64,000 nt of DNA from JBKBUF01 sp046290815 (GTDB taxonomy: Bacteria; Bacteroidota; Bacteroidia; Cytophagales; Cytophagaceae): contig JBKBUF010000014.1 of the NCBI GenBank assembly GCA_046290815.1, positions 1 to 64,000 on the forward strand, given 5' to 3'. The translations under genes and the position numbers were made by a program. Below the pieces are notes generated by a model. It had not been told where the DNA came from, ran no database searches, and saw nothing but the letters and a program-made list of their open reading frames with translations. Within the stretch, counting starts at the first letter, position 1. The number at the start of each line of letters is the position of its first letter. Shown piece by piece: positions 1 to 9,192 of this stretch.

Positions 1-117
1 GACTTTCCTTGATCAGGAAAATTAATCAAATATATTTGCTCACCTGGTGCATTCTTGTTGCCGAAATTGGTGCATTCCTATTTACCGAAAATGGTGCATT
101 GTTATTTTCCGATTACA
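1..117. mobile_element. Terminal end of an IS21-like insertion sequence (partial)
   Basis: Three tandem copies of a 23-24 bp unit beginning TGGTGCATT start at 45, 68 and 92. Multiple TGGTGCA-type repeats inside the ends are typical of IS21-family elements of Bacteroidota, where they bind the IstA transposase. Read on the minus strand, the element would begin TGTAATCGG at 117, which fits a TG...CA terminus. The transposase genes would lie left of the window and are not seen. The family assignment is from memory of terminal structure, without a match to a named element. Confidence 0.6.
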
Positions 118-321
118 ATAAGCCAGAATAAGATAAAGTATGGTGAAAACCGCTTGTATTTTGATATAAGTAAAATATGAATTCGGATCATCAGATGTCA
201 TAAATTGATTTGCATTCCCGACTATCGAATATATCAATTCTTTAAATGCCTGCAATGATTTTATTAATGTCCATAATCCCAGAAGGATGATTGAAATTTG
301 TAGTATGTCGGATTTTTTCAT
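82..321 (-). pseudogene. Small membrane protein truncated by the IS end (79 codons)
   Basis: The frame starts with an ATG and encodes two hydrophobic segments (about residues 8-24 and 55-68) joined by a polar loop, as in small 2-TM or 4-TM membrane proteins. Residues 69-79 (CNRKITMHHFR) are encoded entirely by the IS terminal repeat, so the native C-terminus has been replaced. The protein is therefore probably the 5' fragment of a longer gene whose remainder lies beyond the insertion. No family was recognised. It may still be translated as a chimera. Confidence 0.45.
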
Positions 322-363
322 GGTGAGGAATTTTTTTATAGTGAAATGTTATTCTCCTGTCTT

Positions 364-873
364 TTAATATTCGCCATTTAAATGCAATGCTCCAATGATT
401 GAAAATCTAAAACCGCTAATACCTATAGCATCTCCCGTCGGTATTTCAAAGCGGTACCCACATGTTATTCGTAGAAATTCAAAATAACTAAACCCTATTT
501 CAGGTCTAAATCCTAAAGATTTTTTATCATTTGAAATGGCAAATTCACTTCGAAAACCATAAGCCCATAGTAACATATGTCCCTGATACCCCAAATATGG
601 AATATAAATATGATCTTTATTTTTTAAGGCTAATTCACATCCTAATGAAACACCTCCGTAGGCCATTATTGCCTGTGCATCGTTACGCATTCTATAGTAT
701 CGAAAACCTAAATCAAGGAAATGATCCTTGCAGTAATTATATCCACCACTCAGAAAATATTCATGTGAAAATGGTTTCTTATTATTTATTGATGGAGTTA
801 TAGGGTCATTCTGGCCATTACTATCATAATGATGAAAAAGGGAAAACAATGAAATCAAAATCCAATATTTCAT
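364..873 (-). CDS. Hypothetical exported protein, possible outer-membrane beta-barrel
   Basis: The 169-residue protein starts with a short hydrophobic stretch (WILISLFSLF) followed by a Gln-containing candidate cleavage region, consistent with a signal peptide. The mature part has alternating hydrophobic and polar strands rich in Gly, Tyr and Phe, and ends in strand-like segments, as small outer-membrane barrels do. No named family is recognised. It lies on the same strand as the two other small genes here, with gaps of about 42 bp, so they may be co-transcribed. Coding status is likely from length and signal peptide; function is unknown. Confidence 0.55.
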   Translation of the reverse strand: MKYWILISLFSLFHHYDSNGQNDPITPSINNKKPFSHEYFLSGGYNYCKDHFLDLGFRYYRMRNDAQAIMAYGGVSLGCELALKNKDHIYIPYLGYQGHMLLWAYGFRSEFAISNDKKSLGFRPEIGFSYFEFLRITCGYRFEIPTGDAIGISGFRFSIIGALHLNGEY

Positions 874-916
874 TTACAAAAATTCTTATCAATAGAAAAA
901 TGGTGTACCAATAAAT

Positions 917-1315
917 TTAATAAATTTTGTTTATTGAATGAATTGCTTTTATCTCAAAATACACCAACCCACCAATAATCACCACCTCAATACTAAAATA
1001 GGCCATTCCCAACCCGGTAATATGATTTAAATTATACAGTACTAAGGCCATAGTAGTACAGCAATACATTATATTTCCTTTAATGATGATTTTTAAAAAC
1101 AGTTTCCAACTGTTTTTTACAAACAGAAAACAACAAAATGAATAGACAGAGAATATTATTGCGATTAATGATAAAATGCTTATAGGAATCTCAGGCATTC
1201 CAAAATGTGCTTCATGTCTCCGAACAACAAAGAATAATAAAACAGCTGTCAACAATGCTCCCAGACTGTCAATAAGAAAGAGCTTATTGCGGCTTATAGA
1301 GACTGCTGCTTTCAT
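917..1315 (-). CDS. Hypothetical four-helix integral membrane protein
   Basis: The 132-residue protein has four predicted transmembrane helices (about residues 12-29, 42-66, 73-92 and 100-123) and little else. No catalytic or binding motif is visible. It is the first gene of a minus-strand run with the two small genes at 364 and 82. A divergent promoter region of about 145 bp separates it from the plus-strand gene at 1460. Function is unknown. Confidence 0.55.
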   Translation of the reverse strand: MKAAVSISRNKLFLIDSLGALLTAVLLFFVVRRHEAHFGMPEIPISILSLIAIIFSVYSFCCFLFVKNSWKLFLKIIIKGNIMYCCTTMALVLYNLNHITGLGMAYFSIEVVIIGGLVYFEIKAIHSINKIY

Positions 1316-1459
1316 TAAATCATAATTCAGGTGAATAATGTACTAAGATATAGTAATTTAACTATTTTCGGAAATGAATTCTAAACCTCAATTACTCCAA
1401 TAATAATATATTTTCAGCGTTTAAAACTTACTGCTTTAAGCTTATAGCTAAAAAATCTT

Positions 1460-2524
1460 ATGTTAAACATACTGATACTTCTCTGTTCTTCATTCTGTTT
1501 CTTCGTACTTTCTTCCCGTGCAGAGGAAATAGTTGTTGCAGATGCTTTGATAAAAATAAAAGGCAAAGCAGCTGCCGAGGTTTATATTGGATTGCAGGAG
1601 GGTGACCAACTGGTAATGGATATTGAAGAAACCGGAAGGCGCAAGGTCGTTGCTGCGGAGGTTTGGCAGTACCCGGACAATCTTCGGTACAGACAAGAGG
1701 ATTTAAGCTTAGTAGATGATAAAATTATTCCTGTGACTCATACCGGTGTGTTTTTAATCAAATTTAAAAATTCCTCACTGTTTAACTGTTCTGTCAGATA
1801 TAAACTGGTACGAATTCCAAAATCTGCTTCAGCATCTCGTTTCAATACCAACGTTTATTGGAAAACTGCCTTTGATACTGTTTATTCCTTTTCCAAAAAG
1901 AGGGGTGTATTTTATGATACTTCTATAGTATCAGTTATCCCACATCAGGTTCAAAGAGTATATGCACGAACAGCATTCAATGGCAAGTCCAACAAGTCTT
2001 ACATTTCCTTTGATCTGCCCGCCAATACTATTTCATGGTCATATTACATTGGAGTAGGAGAAAATTCCGAAGTAATATTCCGTCAGGCAGAAGAAAAGGC
2101 CAGAAGGAGGAGAGAAGATCTGAAAAATATTGCTGCAGGTATGTCCAGAATTTTTTATGCCGATCCTTCCGCATCGCTTGCCTTAGGTATCCTCGCACTT
2201 TATGGAATTGCCGAATTCGGTGTACCTGACAGAGCGGACAATGTGCAGTATTATTTTGTAAAAGATGAACAAGCTGCCTTATCGTTTGTCAATAAATCGA
2301 ATTTTTTCTCCTACGAAAAAGGTGATGGACCGCTTTCAGGCAAGAGGATAGAAGGTAAAACTTCCGGAAAACAATTTTTATGTCTTCAAAATGACAATTA
2401 CCTGGAAGCTATCGATGTGCATTTAAGGATTGCAGCAGTTACAGTTACCGAAACGAAAGGGGAAAGGCTGGTGAAATCCTATACGCTTAAAGAAAAGAAA
2501 GTACCTTATATCGCACAGGATTGA
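1460..2524 (+). CDS. Hypothetical secreted protein, 354 aa
   Basis: An N-terminal signal peptide (ILILLCSSFCFFVLSS, cleavage near residue 20) precedes a protein with a beta-rich N-terminal half. A short hydrophobic segment follows around residues 234-250 (ASLALGILALYGIAEFG), preceded by a highly charged stretch rich in Arg, Lys and Glu (about residues 208-225). This resembles exported proteins with a lipid-membrane-interacting central segment, but no domain family is recognised. It has no T9SS sorting domain, so it is probably periplasmic or membrane-attached. It stands alone, with the convergent large gene ending at 2641. Confidence 0.6.
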   Translation: MLNILILLCSSFCFFVLSSRAEEIVVADALIKIKGKAAAEVYIGLQEGDQLVMDIEETGRRKVVAAEVWQYPDNLRYRQEDLSLVDDKIIPVTHTGVFLIKFKNSSLFNCSVRYKLVRIPKSASASRFNTNVYWKTAFDTVYSFSKKRGVFYDTSIVSVIPHQVQRVYARTAFNGKSNKSYISFDLPANTISWSYYIGVGENSEVIFRQAEEKARRRREDLKNIAAGMSRIFYADPSASLALGILALYGIAEFGVPDRADNVQYYFVKDEQAALSFVNKSNFFSYEKGDGPLSGKRIEGKTSGKQFLCLQNDNYLEAIDVHLRIAAVTVTETKGERLVKSYTLKEKKVPYIAQD

Positions 2525-2640
2525 AAGGATATTTAACTGAATCACCTTTCATAAGCCATATACTTGAATAATCCAATGTTGTTGAGACATTGTGACTATG
2601 ATTGTAAAACTATTCTTACCCTTCTATATTGTAATTGTCG

Positions 2641-5600
2641 CTATTCAAGTACAATCTTTTCTTTTAGTACATCCTCTCCGCAGATTATCTCCATGAAATA
2701 AAATCCTTTGGCTAAATGATCCGACGTAATTGTAACTATTTCAGGATAAGATTCAAACTTTTCTTCAAATACAACTATCCCTTGAGTATTTACTAACTTC
2801 ACTTTCAGATTATCAGATTTTAGTTGATTTAAATGAAGATTAATTATACCTGTAGAAGGATTTGGGTAAACTGAAAATACAAGATTATCATTTTGGTTTT
2901 CCTGAATATTAGTAACTCCTGTAGAAAAGGTAATAACATTTCCATAAGATACACCATCAGAGTTTACAGCATATGCTCTCAAATAATAAACTGTATTTGA
3001 GGCCAACCCCGTAACAGTTTCAGAAAAGTCTCCGATATCGCATCCGGCAGATTTTCTTGTGTCATTAATTGTGGGATTAGGAGATGTGCTATAGCAAAAT
3101 CCTTTTTCTGATATCCAACTGCCTCCATCATTACTAGCATGGCCTGAAATATTTACACTACTTTCAGAAAAATCAGAAATCGAACCTGTTGAAACTACTG
3201 GCAATGATAAAGGAATGGTATTAATAACATGAGCTCCAAGATCAGGGTTGATTGTATCCCTTTCTATTCCGTTTATATCAAATCTGTAAAGTTTAGTGAC
3301 CTGAGTCCCTTTCCCCTTCAGATCAGTTGCAGTACTTCGGAAACTTGAAATTCCTACCAAAGGATCAATAGAAACACTTGAAACTTCTACTGAAGGGTAG
3401 GTTTGATGCAAACTTGCAATGGTATTGTAATAGTATGATTGAACCTGCACAAACCAATTTCCATCTTTCCTGAAAAGGCAATTATTGCTAATGTTGAAAG
3501 TGGTATTTGGGTATATTCCCATAATATCATTTTCACTTGAAAATATATTATTCTTAATGGTGACATTGGTATTTGCTGTTCCATATCCGATTTTTACTCC
3601 TCCTACGCAAGTATTGTGGTAGACATAACCATATTGAATTTTATCAAGATAAATAGCATTTCTTATCGGCTGAGTGTTGGGCAGATAGATACTGCTCACA
3701 TATGACGAAGGTGATTCGGTAATGATCACGTTATTAAATATGTAAATTTGCCTTACATAGTTCCATCCCTGAAGATTTACAGGAATCCCTCCTTTAGCCC
3801 TGATAGTATTATTATAAATCTTTACGTTCTGAACATCTGTCCCTCCTGAATAAATACAGTTGTTGCTGAAAAAAGTATTTCCGTAAATATCAATGTTATT
3901 ATGTGGCTGTCTGTAATTGTAAAAATAAATCGAATAATTGCCACCGTAGAAAAGATTATTCTCCACATTTACTTTGCAGGTTGAATACCTTGTACTTCCA
4001 TCAAAAAGAATTGCATTATTTACGTCTTTAAAAGAGTTTCCCTTTATTAAAAATGTCCCGTCAAATTCATTAGAGCCGTAGTAAGTGTAAGCAGAGAAAT
4101 TGATGCCGCAGTCGAAATTTTCAAACTTACAATCTAATACATTAATACCCTTGCATCTGATATAGCTTAATGCATATTTATAATTTCCTTCTCTCTGGAA
4201 TATACAGTTTTTAAATGTAATCGAATCGCAAACATAAAGTGTTATACCTTGGAAATTAAAGCCGAAACCGAATTGTCCCGGCCTTGGACTAATGGTAATA
4301 TCTCTTATCTCTGCTTTCGAAATCAGATACATTCCATGCATTTGAAATTTTACATCCTGAGGATTACCTGTTGAACTTTTATATATGACCGGCCCGTTTT
4401 CAATTGTAAGCATTTGGTCGGAATAATCTCCGGGGGTTATCAGGAAAGTAACCAGATTTTCTACACCACACCTTTTTAGATTATAATTTGCTTCGGTAAG
4501 TGTTTTAAAAATACAGGTATCACAAAGCACATAATATTCACCATCCATTTTAATGGTATATTCCTTTTGTAAGGTATCATTACTTGATACCATATCAATG
4601 TAAGAGGCAGGAATTTCCACCCATGCCTTAATTGTATACAATCTTTTCCTCTTACAATTAAATGGAGCAAAAAATGAAAATTCTGTTGTGTCTCCGTTAT
4701 TCAAAGAACCATACCATGTCTCTCTTGCTATGTGCTCTCCATTCACACTGTAATGGATATACAATGAATCCATCGGTTCAGGTCTATAATTAGCGATTTT
4801 TACTTTGATTAGGTTATTTCCCAATTGTAAAGTAGGTGTACTAATAGATGCTATAGAAGCGTTAATATATTTTTGTGTGACAGTATCAGGAATGTTTAGA
4901 ACGTAAGCTCCGGCATTTGTTCTACCTTCATTTCTTGGGGTTCCGGTAATATCTAGAGGAACTTCAGGTAAAACTGGAACTTTGTTTGCAATAAGGTTAA
5001 GTCTGTTTACAGGACGAAGAAGGAAGGGATGTTCAAATTCAAGGCTATCCAGCAATACGGAATTGTATTCTTTTTTATGATCCTTAATATATTTAGGTAA
5101 TTCATAATAGTCATCGTGATATCCACCATTATTGAGGAGTCCTTGTAAAACATTGAAATCAGAAGAAATACTGCTTGAATGATATTCAGTAAGAGCCACC
5201 GAACCGCTGGGTTTCCCCGTCGCAATAAATAAATTGTTTTTTATATTAATATTATGGCTTGAAATAAGATGAAAAGCAAATCCATGTTTTTCCCCAAAAC
5301 TGCTGCCATTATAAGTGCCCCCATTATTCGAGTAATGAACAGTATTGTGGTAAACTTTTAAGTTTTGACAAGACAAAACGTGTAACCCATGCTGCGCTAT
5401 GGAGTAATTGTATTCTCCTATATCACCTCCTATAGCATTATTGGCAACTATGTCTGCATTAGGTTTACCTGAAATACCGGTTAATATCAGTCCTTCTGAG
5501 CATCCTGTAATCCTATTGTTTAAAACTCTGATACCTTGGACTCCGCCAAGTTTGATACCATAAGCCGATTCATTGTTATAAGCCCCATCTTTAGGATTTC

Positions 5601-7755
5601 TACCTCTGACTATATTGTTTTCTACTGTAATAAAGTTTCCACCTCCGATGGTTAAACCATAATCTCCGTTATGCATATATACACGATTATGTTTCAATAT
5701 AAGACTATCACAAGAATTAGCATTAAGAGCATAAGTATATGCTTTAAAGGAAACATACCTATTAGAAGTATCCGAAAATACTGAAAAAATAGAATTAGTA
5801 ATTTTAAGGTTTTTGGACAGGTTTGCTTCTACAATATTGTTGTAATTTTTAAAATAGTAAAACCTGCAATTATCAAATGAAACGTTATCTGAATTATTGA
5901 CAATAACTGGCTTTGGAAAGGAATTATGTTGAACCAATGTATCGAAAAAGGTTATGTTATTTACATGAACATTGGGGAAATTCACTATGGAAAGACCGGA
6001 AATAAATGTATTACGTAATCCGCTGTTACCCGAAATAATGAGCTTATGGAAAGTGGAAATATTTTTTGCATTTTCCAATTTTAATGTATGATCGTAAATA
6101 GCAGGATCGATCGATACAGATATGTCACCAGCTATCCCACAGCGAAGGCTGTCATTAAGCATCGGGACAGAGGAAAAAAACTTTCCGTTACCTAAGTCAT
6201 AATTTCCGGAAGGATACAATGGTTGTGCAAATATCCTGATAGAATCAGTATGTGAGTTATTATTATTATCCCTTACTGTTAGTTTTACCCGGTGCCAACC
6301 AGGTTGAGTGAAGGAATAATTATGAACAGTATCGGTCAAATTAATGTTGGCTGTTTCCGGCTTAAGAATAGCCTGAGAATACAACTTAGGTGATCTGTTA
6401 AAAAATTTAAACGAATTATTAGCATGACATAACCAGGTAGTATCAGCAGCAATTTTTGCATATAAATCAAACGTACCCTGTAATAGTGCAAAACGACCGG
6501 CAAGACTGTCAGATGGAGTTATTTCCCCTAACAGCAAATCATCGTATCCGTCTCCGTTTATATCATCTGCAAAAGTAATTTGACTCATTGAATTTGACAG
6601 TTGGGGAAATTCAAACTGAAACCATGCCATTGTTTCAATTCCTGTCTGGGTACCTCTGAATACATTTACTCTTCTATAAGATACATTTTTCACTGTATAG
6701 CTGCTTATGCATGCTAAATCGCCATACCCATCTTTATTGAAATCACCTGCTTTAGTAAAAAAGTTGTTGCTGTAGTTAAGATTACCAAAAAATCCAGGGA
6801 CAATAAAGTCTGTTTTGGTGGAAGATAATCCAGAGGCAGTGCCTAATATTATCATCTTAGTTGTGGCATTAAATGAATTGATAAATATATCATCATAACC
6901 ATCATTATTTATGTCTCCGCAAGAACCTGCAGAAACTCCATAGTTCAGATCTGAGGAAAAATCACTTCTTGTCCATTGTTTCGATGTAATATTTGGCTCT
7001 ACTCCTGAAGGACCTCCATAAAAGCACATAACAAAAGGCTTATAGGATATGTCTGATATATTTTTCTTTCCCGTTATAAGAACATCGTCATATCCGTCAT
7101 TATTTACATCACCTGCTTTGGCTATAGTATAACCGAATAGGATATATGCTCCTCCTTTATTTATAGTTACATCAGGATTTGATGAAATTCCTGTAGCCTT
7201 ACCGTAATAGACATAAGCAAGTCCCAAGGTATAGCTGTTTGTCTTTTGTCTGTAGGGTTCACCTATTACAAGATCAGCATAGCCATCTGCATTAAGATCA
7301 CAGGTATAGTCAAATGAAAAACCGAATTTTGCATTGGCAAAACCCTGAAGGATAATATCTGGTGAAGTAGAAAATCCTGATAAAGTCCCATAATAAACAA
7401 TTACTTTACTGCTGTCAGGAAGACCGATTACAAGATCGTTGATGTGATCTCCGTTAATATCTCCGGCATTATTAAATATTGGCAGCTGTTTCCAATAACT
7501 TAAATTCAAAGTTTGAGATGGACTATTGTCTATCCCTGTTCCATTTCCGGAATAAATATAAAATTTTGAGGAGGATGGGTCATATATACCGACATCAAAC
7601 TTTGAATCTCCATTTACATCGCCAAGAGAAACCACTTTTGATCCAAAGCTTTTGGAAGCAAACGGATCTCTTGTTTCTGATTGGGAAATTATTTTTTTCT
7701 GTGCAATAGATTGTAAAGCACAGAACAGAGCAACAATAAGTAGTAAATGTTTCAT
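2641..7755 (-). CDS. Giant T9SS-secreted surface protein: FG-GAP propeller plus parallel beta-helix
   Basis: This 1704-residue protein has a signal peptide (residues 1-18). It is followed by about seven FG-GAP/integrin-alpha-like repeats with Ca2+-binding DxNxDGxxD loops (for example DINGDGYDDL, DVNNDGYDDV) over about residues 30-420, the right number for a seven-bladed propeller. An Ig/PKD-like domain comes next. Two long right-handed parallel beta-helix stretches rich in NN, NNxF and NNxI turns surround a CARDB-like domain near residues 970-1050. A fibronectin-like module follows (about 1535-1625), then a C-terminal T9SS type A sorting domain starting at VYPNPSTG. It is probably a cell-surface or released adhesin, or a polysaccharide-binding or polysaccharide-cleaving protein. 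No lyase catalytic residues were identified, so enzymatic activity is open. The gene stands alone, with a 397-bp upstream region. Confidence 0.85.
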   Translation of the reverse strand: MKHLLLIVALFCALQSIAQKKIISQSETRDPFASKSFGSKVVSLGDVNGDSKFDVGIYDPSSSKFYIYSGNGTGIDNSPSQTLNLSYWKQLPIFNNAGDINGDHINDLVIGLPDSSKVIVYYGTLSGFSTSPDIILQGFANAKFGFSFDYTCDLNADGYADLVIGEPYRQKTNSYTLGLAYVYYGKATGISSNPDVTINKGGAYILFGYTIAKAGDVNNDGYDDVLITGKKNISDISYKPFVMCFYGGPSGVEPNITSKQWTRSDFSSDLNYGVSAGSCGDINNDGYDDIFINSFNATTKMIILGTASGLSSTKTDFIVPGFFGNLNYSNNFFTKAGDFNKDGYGDLACISSYTVKNVSYRRVNVFRGTQTGIETMAWFQFEFPQLSNSMSQITFADDINGDGYDDLLLGEITPSDSLAGRFALLQGTFDLYAKIAADTTWLCHANNSFKFFNRSPKLYSQAILKPETANINLTDTVHNYSFTQPGWHRVKLTVRDNNNNSHTDSIRIFAQPLYPSGNYDLGNGKFFSSVPMLNDSLRCGIAGDISVSIDPAIYDHTLKLENAKNISTFHKLIISGNSGLRNTFISGLSIVNFPNVHVNNITFFDTLVQHNSFPKPVIVNNSDNVSFDNCRFYYFKNYNNIVEANLSKNLKITNSIFSVFSDTSNRYVSFKAYTYALNANSCDSLILKHNRVYMHNGDYGLTIGGGNFITVENNIVRGRNPKDGAYNNESAYGIKLGGVQGIRVLNNRITGCSEGLILTGISGKPNADIVANNAIGGDIGEYNYSIAQHGLHVLSCQNLKVYHNTVHYSNNGGTYNGSSFGEKHGFAFHLISSHNINIKNNLFIATGKPSGSVALTEYHSSSISSDFNVLQGLLNNGGYHDDYYELPKYIKDHKKEYNSVLLDSLEFEHPFLLRPVNRLNLIANKVPVLPEVPLDITGTPRNEGRTNAGAYVLNIPDTVTQKYINASIASISTPTLQLGNNLIKVKIANYRPEPMDSLYIHYSVNGEHIARETWYGSLNNGDTTEFSFFAPFNCKRKRLYTIKAWVEIPASYIDMVSSNDTLQKEYTIKMDGEYYVLCDTCIFKTLTEANYNLKRCGVENLVTFLITPGDYSDQMLTIENGPVIYKSSTGNPQDVKFQMHGMYLISKAEIRDITISPRPGQFGFGFNFQGITLYVCDSITFKNCIFQREGNYKYALSYIRCKGINVLDCKFENFDCGINFSAYTYYGSNEFDGTFLIKGNSFKDVNNAILFDGSTRYSTCKVNVENNLFYGGNYSIYFYNYRQPHNNIDIYGNTFFSNNCIYSGGTDVQNVKIYNNTIRAKGGIPVNLQGWNYVRQIYIFNNVIITESPSSYVSSIYLPNTQPIRNAIYLDKIQYGYVYHNTCVGGVKIGYGTANTNVTIKNNIFSSENDIMGIYPNTTFNISNNCLFRKDGNWFVQVQSYYYNTIASLHQTYPSVEVSSVSIDPLVGISSFRSTATDLKGKGTQVTKLYRFDINGIERDTINPDLGAHVINTIPLSLPVVSTGSISDFSESSVNISGHASNDGGSWISEKGFCYSTSPNPTINDTRKSAGCDIGDFSETVTGLASNTVYYLRAYAVNSDGVSYGNVITFSTGVTNIQENQNDNLVFSVYPNPSTGIINLHLNQLKSDNLKVKLVNTQGIVVFEEKFESYPEIVTITSDHLAKGFYFMEIICGEDVLKEKIVLE

Positions 7756-8152
7756 GAGAAAAAAGGTAAAAAAACAGGCTTATTAAACATTTATAAAAAA
7801 TCAATCGTTAATATACAATATTTTATAAAATAGGACAATGGATTGTAAAAAATATTTAAAAGTGCCCTTGCCTTATAACCTGTTATCTTTCTTTATAATC
7901 ATGAATCTTAATCATATCAATTTTTATATCTGCGGAAAAATGATTTTGTGAATCTTCCATTTCAGGATAACAACAACAACTGTTCAGCAACTATAGTAAT
8001 CGCATACCTGCCCCATTTAATGATATATCAATAACCATGTGTGCGGATCAGTGTATTAATATATTACATTTTTTAAATCTTAAATTGTGGAAAACTTTAC
8101 TTTTTAAATGATTAATTTTAGCATAATTATTAATAATTAATTTGTCCTAAGC
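7756..8152. other. Intergenic region between divergent genes, no gene seen
   Basis: This 397-bp AT-rich stretch separates the divergent giant surface-protein and MazG-like genes and must contain both promoters. I see no open frame of note, no stable hairpin with a U-tract and no RNA motif. No perfect TAnnTTTG element is placed convincingly. Confidence 0.5.
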
Positions 8153-8623
8153 ATGAAAGATCCTCAACCTCTTAGCTCCGTAGCTGAATTTCATAAAACT
8201 TTCAAACATCCCATATTGAAAGACCCTGCAGTACCATCAGAGCAAAGATGTAAACTGCGTGTTTCTTTACTTGCAGAAGAGCTCAAAGAATTACAACAGG
8301 GCATCGATAATAAAGATATAGTTGAAATAGCTGATGCCTTGTGTGACCTTCAATATGTACTCTCAGGTGCTATCCTTGAATTCGGACTAGGGGAGGTTTT
8401 TAAAGATCTTTTTGATGAAGTTCAAAGATCAAACATGAGTAAAGCATGCAAAACCAAAGAGGAGGCAGAAACTACTGTTAAACACTACTTCGAAAAGGAT
8501 GGTACAGAAGCTTATTTTATTGAGAGCGACGGAAAATTTCTGGTTTATAGAAAAGGCGATAATAAAACGCTTAAATCTGTCTGTTACTCACCGGCGGACT
8601 TGAAGGGAGTGTTAAAGTGTTAA
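8153..8623 (+). CDS. MazG-like / phosphoribosyl-ATP pyrophosphohydrolase-like NTP pyrophosphatase
   Basis: The 156-residue all-alpha protein carries the MazG/PRA-PH pattern of acidic pairs: EELKE at about residues 43-47 and ExADAxxD at about 64-71 coordinate Mg2+ in nucleoside triphosphate pyrophosphohydrolases. Members of this family hydrolyse NTPs or phosphoribosyl-ATP to the monophosphate and PPi. No his operon is nearby, so a house-cleaning NTPase is likelier than histidine biosynthesis. A C-terminal extension of about 55 residues beyond the core is of unknown role. The stop codon lies inside a tandem octamer repeat (8608-8639), and the DinB-like gene follows 55 bp downstream. Confidence 0.75.
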   Translation: MKDPQPLSSVAEFHKTFKHPILKDPAVPSEQRCKLRVSLLAEELKELQQGIDNKDIVEIADALCDLQYVLSGAILEFGLGEVFKDLFDEVQRSNMSKACKTKEEAETTVKHYFEKDGTEAYFIESDGKFLVYRKGDNKTLKSVCYSPADLKGVLKC

Positions 8624-8639
8624 GGTGTTACAGTTTTAA
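8608..8639. repeat. Tandem octamer array (4 units, AGTGTTAA type)
   Basis: The units are agtgttaa, agtgttaa, ggtgttac and agttttaa. The array begins inside the last codons of the MazG-like gene and includes its TAA stop. It is the complement-oriented form of the CNYTAACA octamers found at 9147, 13266, 13985 and 46075. Confidence 0.7.
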
Positions 8640-8678
8640 GGAAGGTTTCTGTAATGTCCTAAAGAAAATAATTTTAAT

Positions 8679-9134
8679 ATGAATAATTCGTTTAAACTAA
8701 TCTTAAAAACCAGAGAGAATATATTAAAGACTGTTGAAGGACTTTCTATAGAACAGTTGAATAAGGTGCCTCAAAATTTTAATAACAACATCATGTGGAA
8801 TGTTGCACATGTGATTTCAGCTCAACAGATCTTATGTTATAAATTGTCAGGTTTGAATTTTCCGATTTCAGCAGAACTGGTGGAAAAGTATAAGAAAGGT
8901 ACCAGGGCTGAAGACGTATTAACTCAATCGGAATGCAGGGAAATTTTTGATCTTATCTTAAGTTCTTTGAAAAAACTCGAAGGAGATTACAAGAATGGTA
9001 TATTTAATAATTATAATGCTTATACCACGAGTTACGGTGTCGAATTAAATAATATTGAAGATGTTCTTAATTTTCTTCCTGTCCACGAAGGTCTCCATTT
9101 GGGGTATATAATGGCTTTAAAAAAATTGGTATAA
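8679..9134 (+). CDS. DinB-like (DinB_2 superfamily) protein
   Basis: The 151-residue four-helix-bundle protein has the DinB-like histidine pattern: MWNVAHVISAQQ near residue 46 and a C-terminal EGLHLGYI. The two regions would supply two of the three His ligands of the metal site seen in DinB/YfiT-type proteins. Some family members are bacillithiol or mycothiol-dependent transferases, but specific substrates are unknown here. It is probably translated with the MazG-like gene upstream (gap 55 bp). Octamer arrays of opposite orientation flank the gene (8608-8639 and 9147-9192). Confidence 0.75.
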   Translation: MNNSFKLILKTRENILKTVEGLSIEQLNKVPQNFNNNIMWNVAHVISAQQILCYKLSGLNFPISAELVEKYKKGTRAEDVLTQSECREIFDLILSSLKKLEGDYKNGIFNNYNAYTTSYGVELNNIEDVLNFLPVHEGLHLGYIMALKKLV

Positions 9135-9146
9135 ATAGATTCTATG

Positions 9147-9192
9147 TTAACACTTAATTTTAAAAACATCTTCACACTCTAACATTCTAAAA
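9147..9192. repeat. Degenerate octamer array, opposite orientation to that at 8608
   Basis: The array contains ttaacact at 9147-9154 and further degenerate units (ttcacact, ctaacatt, ctaaaac) up to about 9192. It overlaps the TAG stop of the Gfo/Idh/MocA gene. It lies between convergent gene ends, where it could act as a transcription-end structure. Confidence 0.5.
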
